Positions 8,784 through 17,787 of a DNA stretch of 64,000 nucleotides are shown here, piece by piece (the first letter of the stretch is position 1; each line of letters opens with the position of its first letter). The notes beneath the pieces are model-generated. The model was not told where the DNA came from. It ran no database searches and saw only the letters and a program-made list of their open reading frames with translations. The stretch covers positions 1 to 64,000 of the forward strand of contig DAOTUI010000279.1 in the NCBI GenBank assembly GCA_034437035.1. The letters are read 5' to 3'. The translations under genes and the position numbers were made by a program. The DNA comes from CAKZQX01 sp034437035 (GTDB lineage: Bacteria > Chloroflexota > Chloroflexia > Chloroflexales > Chloroflexaceae).

Positions 8784-9940
8784 GTCGGCGGGGTATTGGC
8801 ATTATCGGCACGAACTGGGGCGTGCAGGTACAACTCCCGGCCTTTCGCGCGGCCGGACTGGATGTGGTGGCAATTGCCGGCCGCCAGGAGAAGAAAACCC
8901 GGCGGATTGCCGATCAACTGGATGTTCCCTTTGCCACGAGCGACTGGCAGGCGCTGATTGACCAGGATGATGTGGACCTGGTGAGCATTGTCACCCCACC
9001 CGGCCTGCACTGCGCGATGTGCCTGGCCGCGCTGACGGCGGGCAAGCACGTTCTGTGCGAGAAGCCGATGGCGCTGCAACTCTCCGAGTCGCGGCATATG
9101 CTGGAGGTTGCGCGCTCCCGCCCGGAACAGTTCACCCTGATTGATCACGAACTGCGCTTTTTGCCGGCGTTGCGTGCGGCGCGGCAACTGGTCACCGCCG
9201 GTGGTATCGGCCAGTTTCGGCGGGCGGAGGTGCGCGCGATTGCCAGTGTGCGGGCCAACCTGCGGCATCCCTGGAACTGGTGGAGCGATGCTGCACAGGG
9301 CGGCGGCGTGCTGGGCACCATCGGCACGCACCAGACCGATATCCTGCGCTATATCCTGGACGATGAAATTACCTCGGCGCAGGGCTTCCTCACCACGTTT
9401 ATTACCGAGCGACCCCAGGACAAATCCGGCCAGTTTACCTCGACGAATGTGCGCTCCGTGACCGCCGACGACTTCGCCACGTTTCATCTGCGCTTTGCGC
9501 GGGGCGGGGTGGCGGTAGTCATCGCCAGCATGGTTGCGCGCATGGAAGAGCCGCAGAGCATCACCCTGCATGGTGACGAGGGCACGCTGATGTTTCTTGA
9601 TGGACAGTTGCTGCATGCCCGCTATGATGAGGATCTGCGGGATATTACACCGGCGCATACGATTACATTCCCGGATGCGCTGGAAGGGATCAGCCACAGC
9701 AGTTTTGCCTGCTTTGCGGAGGCGACCGTTTACATGGGCCATGCCCTGCGCGCCGGACTGGAAGGCGATCCGGCAGCGCTTGCACCCGCAGCAACCTTCA
9801 CGGATGGCCTGCGCATCCAACAGGTAATTGAAGCGATCCGCCACTCGAGCGCCCACTCGGGCGATTGGGTTGAGCTTGAACCCCCTGTAGCCGCATTTGC
9901 AGACGAACAGACCAGCGCAGATAGTGCGCCGACGCGTTAA
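8780..9940 (+). CDS. Gfo/Idh/MocA family oxidoreductase
   Basis: A 386-residue NAD(P)-dependent dehydrogenase. The N-terminal Rossmann domain begins GIGIIGTNWGVQVQLPAF; the family Lys-Pro motif is present as CEKPMALQLSES; the C-terminal alpha/beta domain contains GGGVLGTIGTHQTDILRYIL, with the likely catalytic histidine. Relatives act on sugars, inositols or imines. Four-base overlap with the DUF4242 gene makes it part of the mftB operon. The substrate is unknown; a sugar role connected with the glycosylated cofactor is possible but speculative. The last 25 residues are polar and probably disordered. Confidence 0.88.
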   Translation: MSRRGIGIIGTNWGVQVQLPAFRAAGLDVVAIAGRQEKKTRRIADQLDVPFATSDWQALIDQDDVDLVSIVTPPGLHCAMCLAALTAGKHVLCEKPMALQLSESRHMLEVARSRPEQFTLIDHELRFLPALRAARQLVTAGGIGQFRRAEVRAIASVRANLRHPWNWWSDAAQGGGVLGTIGTHQTDILRYILDDEITSAQGFLTTFITERPQDKSGQFTSTNVRSVTADDFATFHLRFARGGVAVVIASMVARMEEPQSITLHGDEGTLMFLDGQLLHARYDEDLRDITPAHTITFPDALEGISHSSFACFAEATVYMGHALRAGLEGDPAALAPAATFTDGLRIQQVIEAIRHSSAHSGDWVELEPPVAAFADEQTSADSAPTR

Positions 9941-10100
9941 AGCGGACAAGGCTGTGACGATCTGCGTTCACTGCCGGCATTCCCGGCCGATGCACCGCAA
10001 CATAAACGTATGCACCGGCCTGTTACTCATTCTCCCCATGTGTTATACTACACATAACGCCACGAACAGATGTCCAGTGTAGTGCCAGGGGAATAAAACA

Positions 10101-11024
10101 ATGGCGGAAACCGATCACCCGCTCAAGCGGCTAATGGCACTGGCGGCAACCGACTTTGCCGCCTGGCTGCTCGGTCAGTCGGTGCGGAGCGTGACCACCC
10201 GGCAGGGCGAGTTGACCGCTATCCCGGACCCGATCGATACCGACCAGGTGCTCTTTGTCACCCTGGCGGACGGGCGCGAGGTCATTCTGCATATCGAGTT
10301 TCAGGGGCCGGGAAGCGATAAACCAATGTCGCTACGCCTGTTGGAGTATGGCACCCGTCTGGCACTGATGTATCGGGATATCCCGATGCGCAGCGTCGTG
10401 CTGTATCTCGGTGGCGCGGGTGCGCGTGACACCGGCGAGCATGCGCTGTATGACCCGGACGGACAGGTGCGGATGTCCTGGCGGTATGATGTTATCCGAC
10501 TCTGGCAACTGGAGGCCGAGGCGTTGCTGGCGCTTAAACGCCCCGCACTGCTGGCGCTCATCGGGCAGACACACATCCGGCAGCCGGAGCAGACGATCCC
10601 ACAGGCGATTGCGCAGGTGGTGCAGGGAACAACTGGCGAACAGCGCGAAAATCTACTGGCGGAATTGCTCCTGTTATGTACCGATAAGGAGATCGCAGCG
10701 ATGGCCGAACAGATTATCACCCGGGACTATGGCTTGCCCGAAACCCCGATGATGCGCAAACTACGCGAGCAGGGCCGGGAAGAAGGAAGAGAAGAAGGAA
10801 GAGAAGAAGGAAGAGAAGAAGGAAGGAAAACTGAGCGATTTGACATGCTTCTGCGATTACTGAACCGGCGGTGTGGCCCGCTGAATGCCGCCACGACGGC
10901 CCGAGTGCAGCAACTTGACCAGACTCACCTGCTGAATCTGACGGAAGCACTGCTGGACTTTAGCAGTGTAGCCGACCTGGAGCAGTGGCTCAGTACCTAT
11001 GACTCTCGGACGAATGATGAATGA
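10101..11024 (+). CDS. Rpn/YhgA-like nuclease with DUF4351 domain
   Basis: A 307-residue protein of the recombination-promoting nuclease group (PD-(D/E)XK fold, often annotated as a putative transposase). The core begins HPLKRLMALAATDFAAWLLG; the active-site strand is seen in VILHIEFQG (E-x-Q type) following a conserved D in PDPIDTDQVLF. The C-terminus (about 250-300) is a DUF4351 helical domain. Between them is a run of REEG units encoded by a 12-base tandem repeat. These genes are abundant and mobile-like in Chloroflexota and cyanobacteria. It sits between two blocks of mycofactocin genes with its own ribosome site and a following terminator, so I read it as an insertion rather than a pathway member. 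Confidence 0.88.
   Translation: MAETDHPLKRLMALAATDFAAWLLGQSVRSVTTRQGELTAIPDPIDTDQVLFVTLADGREVILHIEFQGPGSDKPMSLRLLEYGTRLALMYRDIPMRSVVLYLGGAGARDTGEHALYDPDGQVRMSWRYDVIRLWQLEAEALLALKRPALLALIGQTHIRQPEQTIPQAIAQVVQGTTGEQRENLLAELLLLCTDKEIAAMAEQIITRDYGLPETPMMRKLREQGREEGREEGREEGREEGRKTERFDMLLRLLNRRCGPLNAATTARVQQLDQTHLLNLTEALLDFSSVADLEQWLSTYDSRTNDE
10779..10826 (+). repeat. 12-base tandem repeat, four units, in frame
   Basis: Four units of GAAGAAGGAAGA (the last ends AGG) lie within the Rpn-like gene and encode repeated Arg-Glu-Glu-Gly. The unit is a multiple of three, so gain or loss of copies would change linker length without breaking the frame. Confidence 0.9.
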
Positions 11025-11080
11025 CGAACGACGAATAATCAGTATCTAACCGTATACCATGAAATATGGTTGGACTACGA

Positions 11081-11122
11081 AGCCTTCAGGTGGTTGGATC
11101 ACCGCGTAACCGCCTGAAGGCT
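11081..11122 (+). terminator. terminator-like hairpin after the Rpn gene
   Basis: AGCCTTCAGG pairs with CCTGAAGGCT, with a second inner stem GGTT/AACC, 57 bases after the stop. It is followed by CCTTTAT, a weak T tract. It would insulate the nuclease gene from the dehydrogenase operon downstream. Confidence 0.6.
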
Positions 11123-11575
11123 CCTTTATAGAGAATACAGAACAAAGCACGCCAGGTGTAGTTCTACTCGAAAACGTGTTTTTTCTTTGCCTTGTGCCTG
11201 TCAGTTCTTTCTGTGTGCGCCGACGCACAACATCACATCCTGAGCAGAAACATTCTCCACCTGAGCAGTCCGCCGCTCGCTATCCCCAGTCGCCCATCGC
11301 CAATCCCCAACTCCTAACTGAATTGTGATAAAAAATACAGCCGTTGCACTACCCATCTGGTCAGGGCTTTATTAAACTACTGGTTAACCCCAGACTACCC
11401 TGCAAGTGGGTGACACAGCCCCGGAAATTTACTATATTTACACTACCGTATTATTCAAACCCATAGCCCATGTCCGCATTGAACCAGGCGGTACGCACCA
11501 ACCAGGGAGGGGCACGTTGTGCTCCAACACGTTGTGCTCGGTGATGAGCAGTTGAACAAAGGGGAGGAACAGGCA
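11123..11575 (+). other. intergenic region, probable promoter of the dehydrogenase operon
   Basis: About 450 bases without a supported gene. AT content rises from about 11310 to 11460, including TATTAT at 11449-11454, which fits a promoter for the long rightward operon starting at 11576. I could not identify a convincing -35 box or operator. A GTG at 11519 in frame with the next gene is not favoured, because a much better ribosome site precedes ATG 11576. Confidence 0.4.
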
Positions 11576-12886
11576 ATGGATGCAGGACAGATCTGGCAGT
11601 TTCCGATTAAGGAGTTTCACCCATTCCCGCGCGGATTGATCGGGCCGGGAGCGTACGAGATGGTCGGCGTCGAAGCGAAGAAGCTCGGCTTCAAGCGTAC
11701 GCTGCTGGTGACATCGGGTATCCGGGGGACCAACCTGATCGAGGATATCGTCGGGAAGCTCAAGTACCAGGGCATCGAGGTGGTGGTGTACGACCAGGTT
11801 GAGTCGAATCCCAAAGACTACAACTGCATGGATTCCGCCGACCTCTACATGCGCGAGAAGTGCGACAGCTTTATCTCGGTGGGGGGCGGTAGCGTGACCG
11901 ATGCGACCAAGGGCGCGCGTCTGGTCGTCGCCCACGACGGGCGCAACGTCAACGAGTTTGACGGTTTCAACCGCAGCGACCCGGATCGCCAGAAGAACCC
12001 GCCGCATATCGCCATCAACACCACCGCCGGGACCGGCTCGGAGACCAGTTGGGCCTTTGTGATCACCGATACCACCGGTCCCAACGCGCCGCGTAAGTGG
12101 CTCGGCTTCGATGACAGTTGCATTGTCACCCTGGGTATTAATGATCCGTATGTGTTCAAGACTATGCCCCAGGATCTGACCGCCTTCTGCGGCTTTGATG
12201 TCCTGGCGCACGGCTCGGAACCCTACGTGTCGCGCCTCGATTTCCCGGCCAGCCTGGGCAGCGCGCTCAAGTGTATTGAACTGGTGGCGCAAAACCTGCG
12301 CGAGGTGGTCGCCAACCGCAACAACTTCGAAGCCTGGAGCAATCTGGTCTGGGCGCAGTATATCGGCGCGCAGGCATTCAACAGCGGTGGTCTGGGGATT
12401 ATCCACTCGATCTCGCATGCTACCAGTGCCTTCTACGACAGCCACCACGGCCTGAACAATGCCATTGCCCTGCCGCGCGTCTGGGAGTTCAACCTGCCGG
12501 CGAACTATCGGCGCTACCGCGACATTGCCCGCGCCATGGGCGTGCCGGTTGAGGGGTTGAGCGATGTTGCGGCGGCGGAGCGTGCGGTTGAGGCGGCTAT
12601 TCAGCTCTCGAAGGATGTGGGCATTCCGCCCAACTTCCAGAGCGTCGGTGAGTACAGCAAGACCCGCATGGGCAAGGGCAAGTATGAGTCCTGGGGCGGC
12701 CCGCGTATCGTCGGCGATGACCGGGACGTTGATCGGGTTTCGAAGCATGTCCTGGGTGACGGCTCGACCCCCGGCAACCCGATGGAAGTGACCTTCGAGG
12801 CGGTACGCCCGGTTGTCGCACACGCGATGAGCGGCTCCTACTACGAGGGCGGCTTCCACGGCGCGCGGCGCGAGTCGCAGCGGTAA
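11576..12886 (+). CDS. NDMA-type methanol/alcohol dehydrogenase (Fe-ADH family)
   Basis: A 436-residue enzyme of the nicotinoprotein methanol dehydrogenase group (Mdo/Mno). The N-terminus IWQFPIKEFHPFPRGLIGPG, the motif VGGGSVTDATKGARLV and the long acidic C-terminal part (GSYYEGGFHG) fit this subfamily. Metal ligands are seen in CGFDVLAHGSEPYVS and GLGIIHSISHATSAFYDSHHG. Such enzymes keep NAD bound and use an external acceptor, in vivo mycofactocin, artificially NDMA. This matches its place in the locus. GGGGAGG at 11561-11567 marks ATG 11576 as the start. The substrate could be methanol, ethanol or another primary alcohol; sequence alone does not decide. Confidence 0.93.
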   Translation: MDAGQIWQFPIKEFHPFPRGLIGPGAYEMVGVEAKKLGFKRTLLVTSGIRGTNLIEDIVGKLKYQGIEVVVYDQVESNPKDYNCMDSADLYMREKCDSFISVGGGSVTDATKGARLVVAHDGRNVNEFDGFNRSDPDRQKNPPHIAINTTAGTGSETSWAFVITDTTGPNAPRKWLGFDDSCIVTLGINDPYVFKTMPQDLTAFCGFDVLAHGSEPYVSRLDFPASLGSALKCIELVAQNLREVVANRNNFEAWSNLVWAQYIGAQAFNSGGLGIIHSISHATSAFYDSHHGLNNAIALPRVWEFNLPANYRRYRDIARAMGVPVEGLSDVAAAERAVEAAIQLSKDVGIPPNFQSVGEYSKTRMGKGKYESWGGPRIVGDDRDVDRVSKHVLGDGSTPGNPMEVTFEAVRPVVAHAMSGSYYEGGFHGARRESQR

Positions 12887-12954
12887 GGTCAGTAACCGGT
12901 AATCGGACGGGCGCGCCTCGAGAGTAAGGAGGACGTGCCCGCCCAACTAAGGAT

Positions 12955-13998
12955 ATGCCCGTGTTTGACTCGATTGACCAGGTGATTGACCAACTTCAGG
13001 CACAGCAGTACATTGCTGACCGGAAGCTGGCAACGGTGGTGTTCCTGGCACTAAAGCTGCGCAAGCCGATCCTGATCGAAGGTCCGGCGGGTGTCGGTAA
13101 AACCGAACTGGCGAAGGTTGCCGCCCGGGCGCTTGAGCGGCCGCTGATCCGCCTGCAGTGCTACGGCGGTCTGGACGAGGCCCGGTCGCTCTACGAGTGG
13201 GAGTATGGCAAGCAACTGCTCTACACCCAGATCTTGCGCGACAAGATTAGCCAGGTGCTGGAAGGCGTTGACGATCTGCATGATGCAGTTGCGCAGATCC
13301 GCCGCTATGATGATGTATTCTTCTCAGAGCATTTTATTGTGCGCCGCCCGGTCTTGCAGGCCATCGCGTCACCGGAGCCGGTGGTACTCCTGATTGATGA
13401 GATCGACCGTGCCGAAGAGCAGTTTGAAGCCTTCCTGCTGGAGGTGTTGAGCGACTTCCAGGTCAGCATCCCGGAGATTGGCACGATTGTCGCGCAGGCT
13501 GCCCCGTTTGTGATCATCACCAGCAACGATACGCGCGAACTGAGCGATGCGCTCAAGCGACGCTGTCTGCATCTGGCAATCGGCTATCCCGGCGAGGAGC
13601 GCGAACTGCAAATCGTACAGTTGAAGGTGCCGGATATCGGCGAAGCGCTGGCGCGTGATGTCGTCGGCTTCATCCACCGCCTGCGCTCGCTGGATCTGCG
13701 CAAAGCGCCGAGTATCAGCGAGACGCTGGATTGGGCGCAGGCGCTGGTTTTGCTGAATGCCGACAACCTCAACCGGGAACTGGTCGAGGAGACGCTGCAG
13801 TTGATCCTCAAGTATGAGCGTGATGTGGAGCGGGTCAGTGCGCAGTTGCCGTCGCTCCTGGAAGGGGCCGATGCGGCCACGCTGGAGGTACACAGCAGCC
13901 GGCGTGCCGACAATCTGGAGTTGCAGCAACAGCAGGAGCGCTACCGGCAGCATGAGGGCGCGTACTTCAGTTCGCGCCGCGACGAATCGCCCCGTTGA
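12955..13998 (+). CDS. MoxR-type AAA+ ATPase
   Basis: A 347-residue AAA+ ATPase. Walker A is GPAGVGKT (residues 43-50), Walker B is VVLLIDEIDRA, sensor 1 is IITSND, and the arginine motif is ALKRRCLHLAIGYP. Proteins of this group work with a VWA-domain partner to insert metals or activate dehydrogenases, as MoxR does in methanol oxidation and CoxD with CoxE for CO dehydrogenase. The next gene, 22 bases downstream, encodes such a partner. The pair directly after the methanol-dehydrogenase-like gene suggests it activates or remodels that enzyme. The C-terminal 30 residues are glutamine/arginine rich and probably disordered. Confidence 0.9.
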   Translation: MPVFDSIDQVIDQLQAQQYIADRKLATVVFLALKLRKPILIEGPAGVGKTELAKVAARALERPLIRLQCYGGLDEARSLYEWEYGKQLLYTQILRDKISQVLEGVDDLHDAVAQIRRYDDVFFSEHFIVRRPVLQAIASPEPVVLLIDEIDRAEEQFEAFLLEVLSDFQVSIPEIGTIVAQAAPFVIITSNDTRELSDALKRRCLHLAIGYPGEERELQIVQLKVPDIGEALARDVVGFIHRLRSLDLRKAPSISETLDWAQALVLLNADNLNRELVEETLQLILKYERDVERVSAQLPSLLEGADAATLEVHSSRRADNLELQQQQERYRQHEGAYFSSRRDESPR

Positions 13999-14020
13999 GG
14001 TTGAGGAGTAGATCGCGTCT

Positions 14021-15493
14021 ATGGACAGCGTTATCACCCGGTTTGTTACACGGCTCAAGCGGAGTGGTCTGTCGATTGCGCCCTCGGAAACGATGGATGC
14101 GCTGCGGGCGCTGGCACATGCCGGGCTTGCTGACCGGGAGACGGTGCGCGCGGTTCTCTGCAGCACGCTGATCAAGGATACTCAGGATATCCCGCTCTTT
14201 GATGAACAGTTTGACGCTTTCTTCCGCTTGCCCCATTTCCGACGGCCTGGTGCGCCGGAACAAGCGGATGAAGAGCAAGCGCTCAGTTTGGAGTGGGCGC
14301 AGGGGGATGATTCCGCCACACCGGAGCAGGCGGACGCGGCGGCACAGGCTGATGTGACGTTTGACCCGACGCAGTTGGGGGAGATGTTTAACCCGGCGCA
14401 TGATCCCGATGGCATCAACTTCGCGGCCCTGGCGCAGCAACTGGTTTTGCAGCGCAGCCAGGAGCAACTGGATGAGGCGCTCAAGCCGGTCTACCAGGTG
14501 CAGAGCCGTGCCGCGCCGCCGGGGGCGCAGCCGGGCACCCTCAGCCTGGAGCAGGCGCTGGCCGAGGTTGACCTGGACCTGGTTCGGAATGCGATTACGG
14601 AACTGCTGGATGATCTGCAAGCGCTCGAGATTGATGCAGAGTTGTTGGCTCAACTGACCAGCCAGATCGATGCACTGCAGGCGCAGTTGCCTGCGCTGGT
14701 GGCGAGCTATCTGCGCAGCAATTTACCACAGCATCAGGATGATCCGGCGGATCAGAGCGGGTACGACTACCGCTTCACCGAGGAAGAACAGCGCGCGATG
14801 GCCGAGATCATCCAGCGCCTGGGGCGTCAGATGCGCGGGGCGCTTGCGCACCGCCGCACGGTGGACTACACCGGGCGGATCAATGTTGCGCAGACGATCC
14901 GCAGCAGCATGAAGTATGACGGCATTCCCTTTGTGCCGGTGCTGGCCCGCCGCCAGGATGAGCGCCCACGGCTGGTGGTAATCTGCGATATCAGCCTCTC
15001 GGTGCGTCACACTGCGCGCTTTATGCTGCATCTGCTCTACAGCTTGCAGGCGCTCTTCACGCGGGTGCGCAGTTTTGTCTTTGTGAGTGATCTGGCCGAG
15101 GTCAGTGCGCTGTTTGAGCGACTGCCGCTTGACACAGCGATCGGGCAGATCTTCAGCGGGGCGGTGATCGATCCCGACGCCAACAGCAACTACGGGCGCG
15201 CACTGGAACTCTTTTATGAGCAGCATCGCGGGGCGATCACGCCGCGCACCACGGTGCTGATCCTGGGCGATGCCCGGGGCAATCGCAACCCACCCAATGC
15301 CTGGGTGCTGGAGGCGCTGCGCCGGCGTGCCCGGCAACTGATCTGGCTGACCCCCGAGTCGCGGGGCACCTGGCAACTGGCCGGCTCGGATATGCCCACC
15401 TATGCGCCGATCTGCCATCGGGTTGAGGTAGTGCGCAATCTGGATCAGTTGGGCGAAGTGGCGGCAGATCTGGGCCGTATGTTGAGCAGATAA
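14021..15493 (+). CDS. VWA (CoxE-like) partner of the MoxR ATPase
   Basis: A 490-residue protein. The C-terminal half is a CoxE-like von Willebrand A domain with the metal-site motif CDISLSV (DxSxS), LILGDARGNRN near the end of the fold, and WLTPESRGTW. The N-terminal half is helical and acidic with a long glutamine/leucine-rich segment (about 185-235). VWA proteins of this kind deliver or check a metal centre together with a MoxR ATPase. GAGGAG about 13 bases upstream supports ATG 14021. It is followed by a methyltransferase gene after only three bases, which ties the dehydrogenase-maturation pair to cofactor tailoring. Confidence 0.88.
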   Translation: MDSVITRFVTRLKRSGLSIAPSETMDALRALAHAGLADRETVRAVLCSTLIKDTQDIPLFDEQFDAFFRLPHFRRPGAPEQADEEQALSLEWAQGDDSATPEQADAAAQADVTFDPTQLGEMFNPAHDPDGINFAALAQQLVLQRSQEQLDEALKPVYQVQSRAAPPGAQPGTLSLEQALAEVDLDLVRNAITELLDDLQALEIDAELLAQLTSQIDALQAQLPALVASYLRSNLPQHQDDPADQSGYDYRFTEEEQRAMAEIIQRLGRQMRGALAHRRTVDYTGRINVAQTIRSSMKYDGIPFVPVLARRQDERPRLVVICDISLSVRHTARFMLHLLYSLQALFTRVRSFVFVSDLAEVSALFERLPLDTAIGQIFSGAVIDPDANSNYGRALELFYEQHRGAITPRTTVLILGDARGNRNPPNAWVLEALRRRARQLIWLTPESRGTWQLAGSDMPTYAPICHRVEVVRNLDQLGEVAADLGRMLSR

Positions 15494-15496
15494 ACT

Positions 15497-16402
15497 ATGA
15501 ATCCATTGACACTATCGTACAACCGGCATGCCTACCTGATCGAGTGCCTGGCGCAGCGCAGTGATCCACTGGCGGCCAGCGAGCATTTCGCCCTGTACCA
15601 ACTCGAGTCGCCGGAACCGGAGTTGGAACCGGAACTGGTGCTGGTCCACCACTTTGCGGCCCGGGCGATTGATAACAATGTCGGCTACTTTGTAGCCAAT
15701 GAGTTGCTGCCGCTACTCGGCACCGACCGGCAGGCCGATTTTGAGCATCTGGTGGGCGCGATTGTGCGCTCAACCGATCAGAGTGAGCAGCGCGCCTGGT
15801 GGCGCTTCTACGATAACACCCTGGCGGCGCTGGCCCGCGTGTCCGACACGGTTGGGCATGATTTTATCGCGCCCTTCGGGGCGATCTATCGGCAGGTGAT
15901 GCAGTTGACGCTGGGCCACAGCCTGCTGGATGCGGGCACCTGCTTTGGCTTCCTGCCGCTGCTGTTTGCGCGCTCGGATCTGCTGTTTGATCTGTGTGAC
16001 GGCAGTCAGAAGCTGACCCGCATCGTCGGTTGCGACCTGGACCATGCCCTGGTGCGGCTGGCGAACGGCTATGCGACTATGCGGCAGTTTTCCCACGTCA
16101 GCTTTGCCGTTGCGGATATTCTCGCGGCGGATAGCGCGCGACTGGGGACGTTTGACACCGTTGCCGCGATTCATCTGCTGGAGCATCTGCCGCCGGCGCA
16201 AACCCGGTCGGCGGTGGAGCAGCTCTGGCAGCGGACGAACCAGCGGCTGATCATCAGTGTGCCGCTGGAGGAGACGCCCGACCCGCGCTTTGGGCATTTG
16301 CAGGTGTTTGACCAGGAGCGACTGCTGGCGTTGGGCCGCGAGTTGAGTCCGCACTGTCGCTATTTCGAGTTTCACGGCGGCTGGCTCTTAGTTGATAAAT
16401 AA
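15497..16402 (+). CDS. mftM: methyltransferase, probable MftM
   Basis: A 301-residue class I SAM methyltransferase. The N-terminal part resembles the MftM family (AIDNNVGYFVANELLPLLG, then FEHLVGAIVRSTDQSEQRAWWRFYDNTL). The SAM motif I is SLLDAGTCFGFLPLLFA and the post-motif region is VAAIHLLEHLPPAQT. MftM methylates the first glucose of the oligosaccharide chain added to mycofactocin by MftF. The call is from remembered family pattern, not a search, so the general methyltransferase call is firmer than the specific one. It lies three bases after the VWA gene and just before mftC, with an intergenic hairpin element between. Confidence 0.8.
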   Translation: MNPLTLSYNRHAYLIECLAQRSDPLAASEHFALYQLESPEPELEPELVLVHHFAARAIDNNVGYFVANELLPLLGTDRQADFEHLVGAIVRSTDQSEQRAWWRFYDNTLAALARVSDTVGHDFIAPFGAIYRQVMQLTLGHSLLDAGTCFGFLPLLFARSDLLFDLCDGSQKLTRIVGCDLDHALVRLANGYATMRQFSHVSFAVADILAADSARLGTFDTVAAIHLLEHLPPAQTRSAVEQLWQRTNQRLIISVPLEETPDPRFGHLQVFDQERLLALGRELSPHCRYFEFHGGWLLVDK

Positions 16403-16408
16403 TCTAAA

Positions 16409-16600
16409 CCTATGCGGTTCTGCGCCGGAAGCGAATATCGCCTCCGGCAGGGCGGAAGAGACCATCTGTTTTTCCAAAACATTTGCACAACGTGCAAATG
16501 TTTTGGAAAAACGAGAACAAAGTACCTTGCTGCCGCAGGCGAAATGCGCCGTTAACGAGATGAAACTGCTGGTTTGAAGGTTCACCGCGCAGGTCGTGTA
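16409..16600 (+). repeat. intergenic element with variable hairpin core, copy 1
   Basis: Flanks CGCCTCCGGCAGGGCGGAA (from 16439) and CTGCCGCAGGCGAA (from 16530) enclose a perfect 21-bp stem (16468-16488 with 16492-16512) and the loop AAC. The outer ends (CCTATGCGGT and ACCGCGCAGGTCGTG) are decayed forms of the inverted ends seen best in the copy at 61719. It falls between mftM and mftC and could influence read-through between them. Confidence 0.8.
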
Positions 16601-16632
16601 AAGAATAGATGATAACATAGTGGAGGTCTGGC

Positions 16633-17715
16633 TTGAGTTATGAGATATTTCGGCAGGGACTGGACGCGCCCATCTGTCTGACCTGGGAGTTGACCTACGG
16701 CTGCAACCTGCGCTGTGTGCATTGCCTCTCGTCCTCCGGGCAGCAACGCCCGGATGAACTGACCACGGCGGAGGCGCGCGCGTTGATCGACGCCTGGGCC
16801 GCGATGAAGGTCTTCTACATCAATGTGGGCGGGGGCGAACCGATGAGCCGGCCCGACTTCTTCGAGTTGATGAACTACGCGCTGGATCGCGGCATCGGGG
16901 TGAAGTTTAGCACCAACGGCACCCTGATCGACGATGCCGCCGCCGACTGGATCGCCGCCCGTGATTATCTCGATGTGCAGATCAGCCTCGACGGGGCCAC
17001 GCCGGAGACCAACGATCCGGTGCGCGGCACCGGATCATTTCAGCGCGCCCGGCGGGCCATCGTCCGCCTGGCGGCGCGCGACGTGGTCTTCAAGATCAAC
17101 GCGGTTGTCACCCGGCAGAACTTGCATGAACTGGATGATCTCTACGCGCTGGCGACCGACCATGGCGGCGAACTGCGCCTGACCCGGCTGCGACCCTCCG
17201 GGCGCGGGGTGGATGTCTGGGAAGCCATGCGCCCGACGCATGCGCAGAATCGCGCGCTCTACGACTGGCTGCTGGCGCATCCCGATGTGCTGACGGGCGA
17301 CTCCTTCTTCCACCTGTCGGCCTATGGGCAGCCGCTCGACGGGCTGAATATGTGCGGCGCGGGGCGGATCGTCTGCTGCGTGGACCCGGTGGGCGAAGTC
17401 TACGCCTGTCCCTTTGTGCTGGCACCGGAATTCTCCGCCGGGAATGTGCGCGACGCGGGCGGCTTCCCGCAGATCTGGCGCGAGTCGGCCCTGTTTGCGC
17501 ACCTGCGGGAGTGGCAGGTGGGTGGCAGTTGTCGGACCTGCAATGCCTACACGCTCTGCCACGGTGGCTGCCTGGCGGTCAAGCACTTCACCGGACGCAC
17601 CCTGGATGATCCCGACCCCGACTGCGTGTTTGAGAACGGCGCATCCCCCGCCGGACCGGAGCATTTCATCCCGCTCAGCCGGGTAAATGGACACCGGGCC
17701 GAGGTGACAGGGTAG
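16633..17715 (+). CDS. mftC: mycofactocin radical SAM maturase MftC
   Basis: A 360-residue radical SAM/SPASM enzyme. The SAM cluster motif is C24-x3-C28-x2-C31 (YGCNLRCVHC) after the signature ICLTWELTYG. The glycine motif is NVGGGEPMSRPDF. The SPASM region has MCGAGRIVCCVDPVGEVYAC and GSCRTCNAYTLCHGGC, binding auxiliary [4Fe-4S] clusters. MftC oxidatively decarboxylates the C-terminal Tyr of MftA and cross-links it to Val. The start is TTG 16633, chosen because GGAGG lies six bases upstream and the family N-terminus fits. A TTG start may hold its translation low relative to neighbours. Confidence 0.96.
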   Translation: MSYEIFRQGLDAPICLTWELTYGCNLRCVHCLSSSGQQRPDELTTAEARALIDAWAAMKVFYINVGGGEPMSRPDFFELMNYALDRGIGVKFSTNGTLIDDAAADWIAARDYLDVQISLDGATPETNDPVRGTGSFQRARRAIVRLAARDVVFKINAVVTRQNLHELDDLYALATDHGGELRLTRLRPSGRGVDVWEAMRPTHAQNRALYDWLLAHPDVLTGDSFFHLSAYGQPLDGLNMCGAGRIVCCVDPVGEVYACPFVLAPEFSAGNVRDAGGFPQIWRESALFAHLREWQVGGSCRTCNAYTLCHGGCLAVKHFTGRTLDDPDPDCVFENGASPAGPEHFIPLSRVNGHRAEVTG

Positions 17716-17769
17716 GAGCGAAACATCCTTCGCCCGCCAGAGTTGTAGGGGCGAAACATCTTTCGCCCA
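17712..17769. repeat. REP-like palindromes of GCGAAACATC type
   Basis: Two copies of GCGAAACATC(C/T)TTCGCCC, each able to fold as GGGCGAA/TTCGCCC, stand side by side after mftC. They belong to the class of short intergenic palindromes also seen as GTAGGGACGCGC units elsewhere in the window. Confidence 0.75.
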
Positions 17770-17787
17770 CACAATGGGAGCAAACGA

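Noticed and set aside
11046..11228. A 60-residue minus-strand frame downstream of the Rpn gene
   Set aside because: It runs through the terminator hairpin, which explains part of its sequence.
11438..12946. A 502-residue frame on the minus strand opposite the methanol-dehydrogenase-like gene
   Set aside because: It is the codon-position shadow of a GC-rich gene that matches a known family over its full length; it has no family resemblance or ribosome site.
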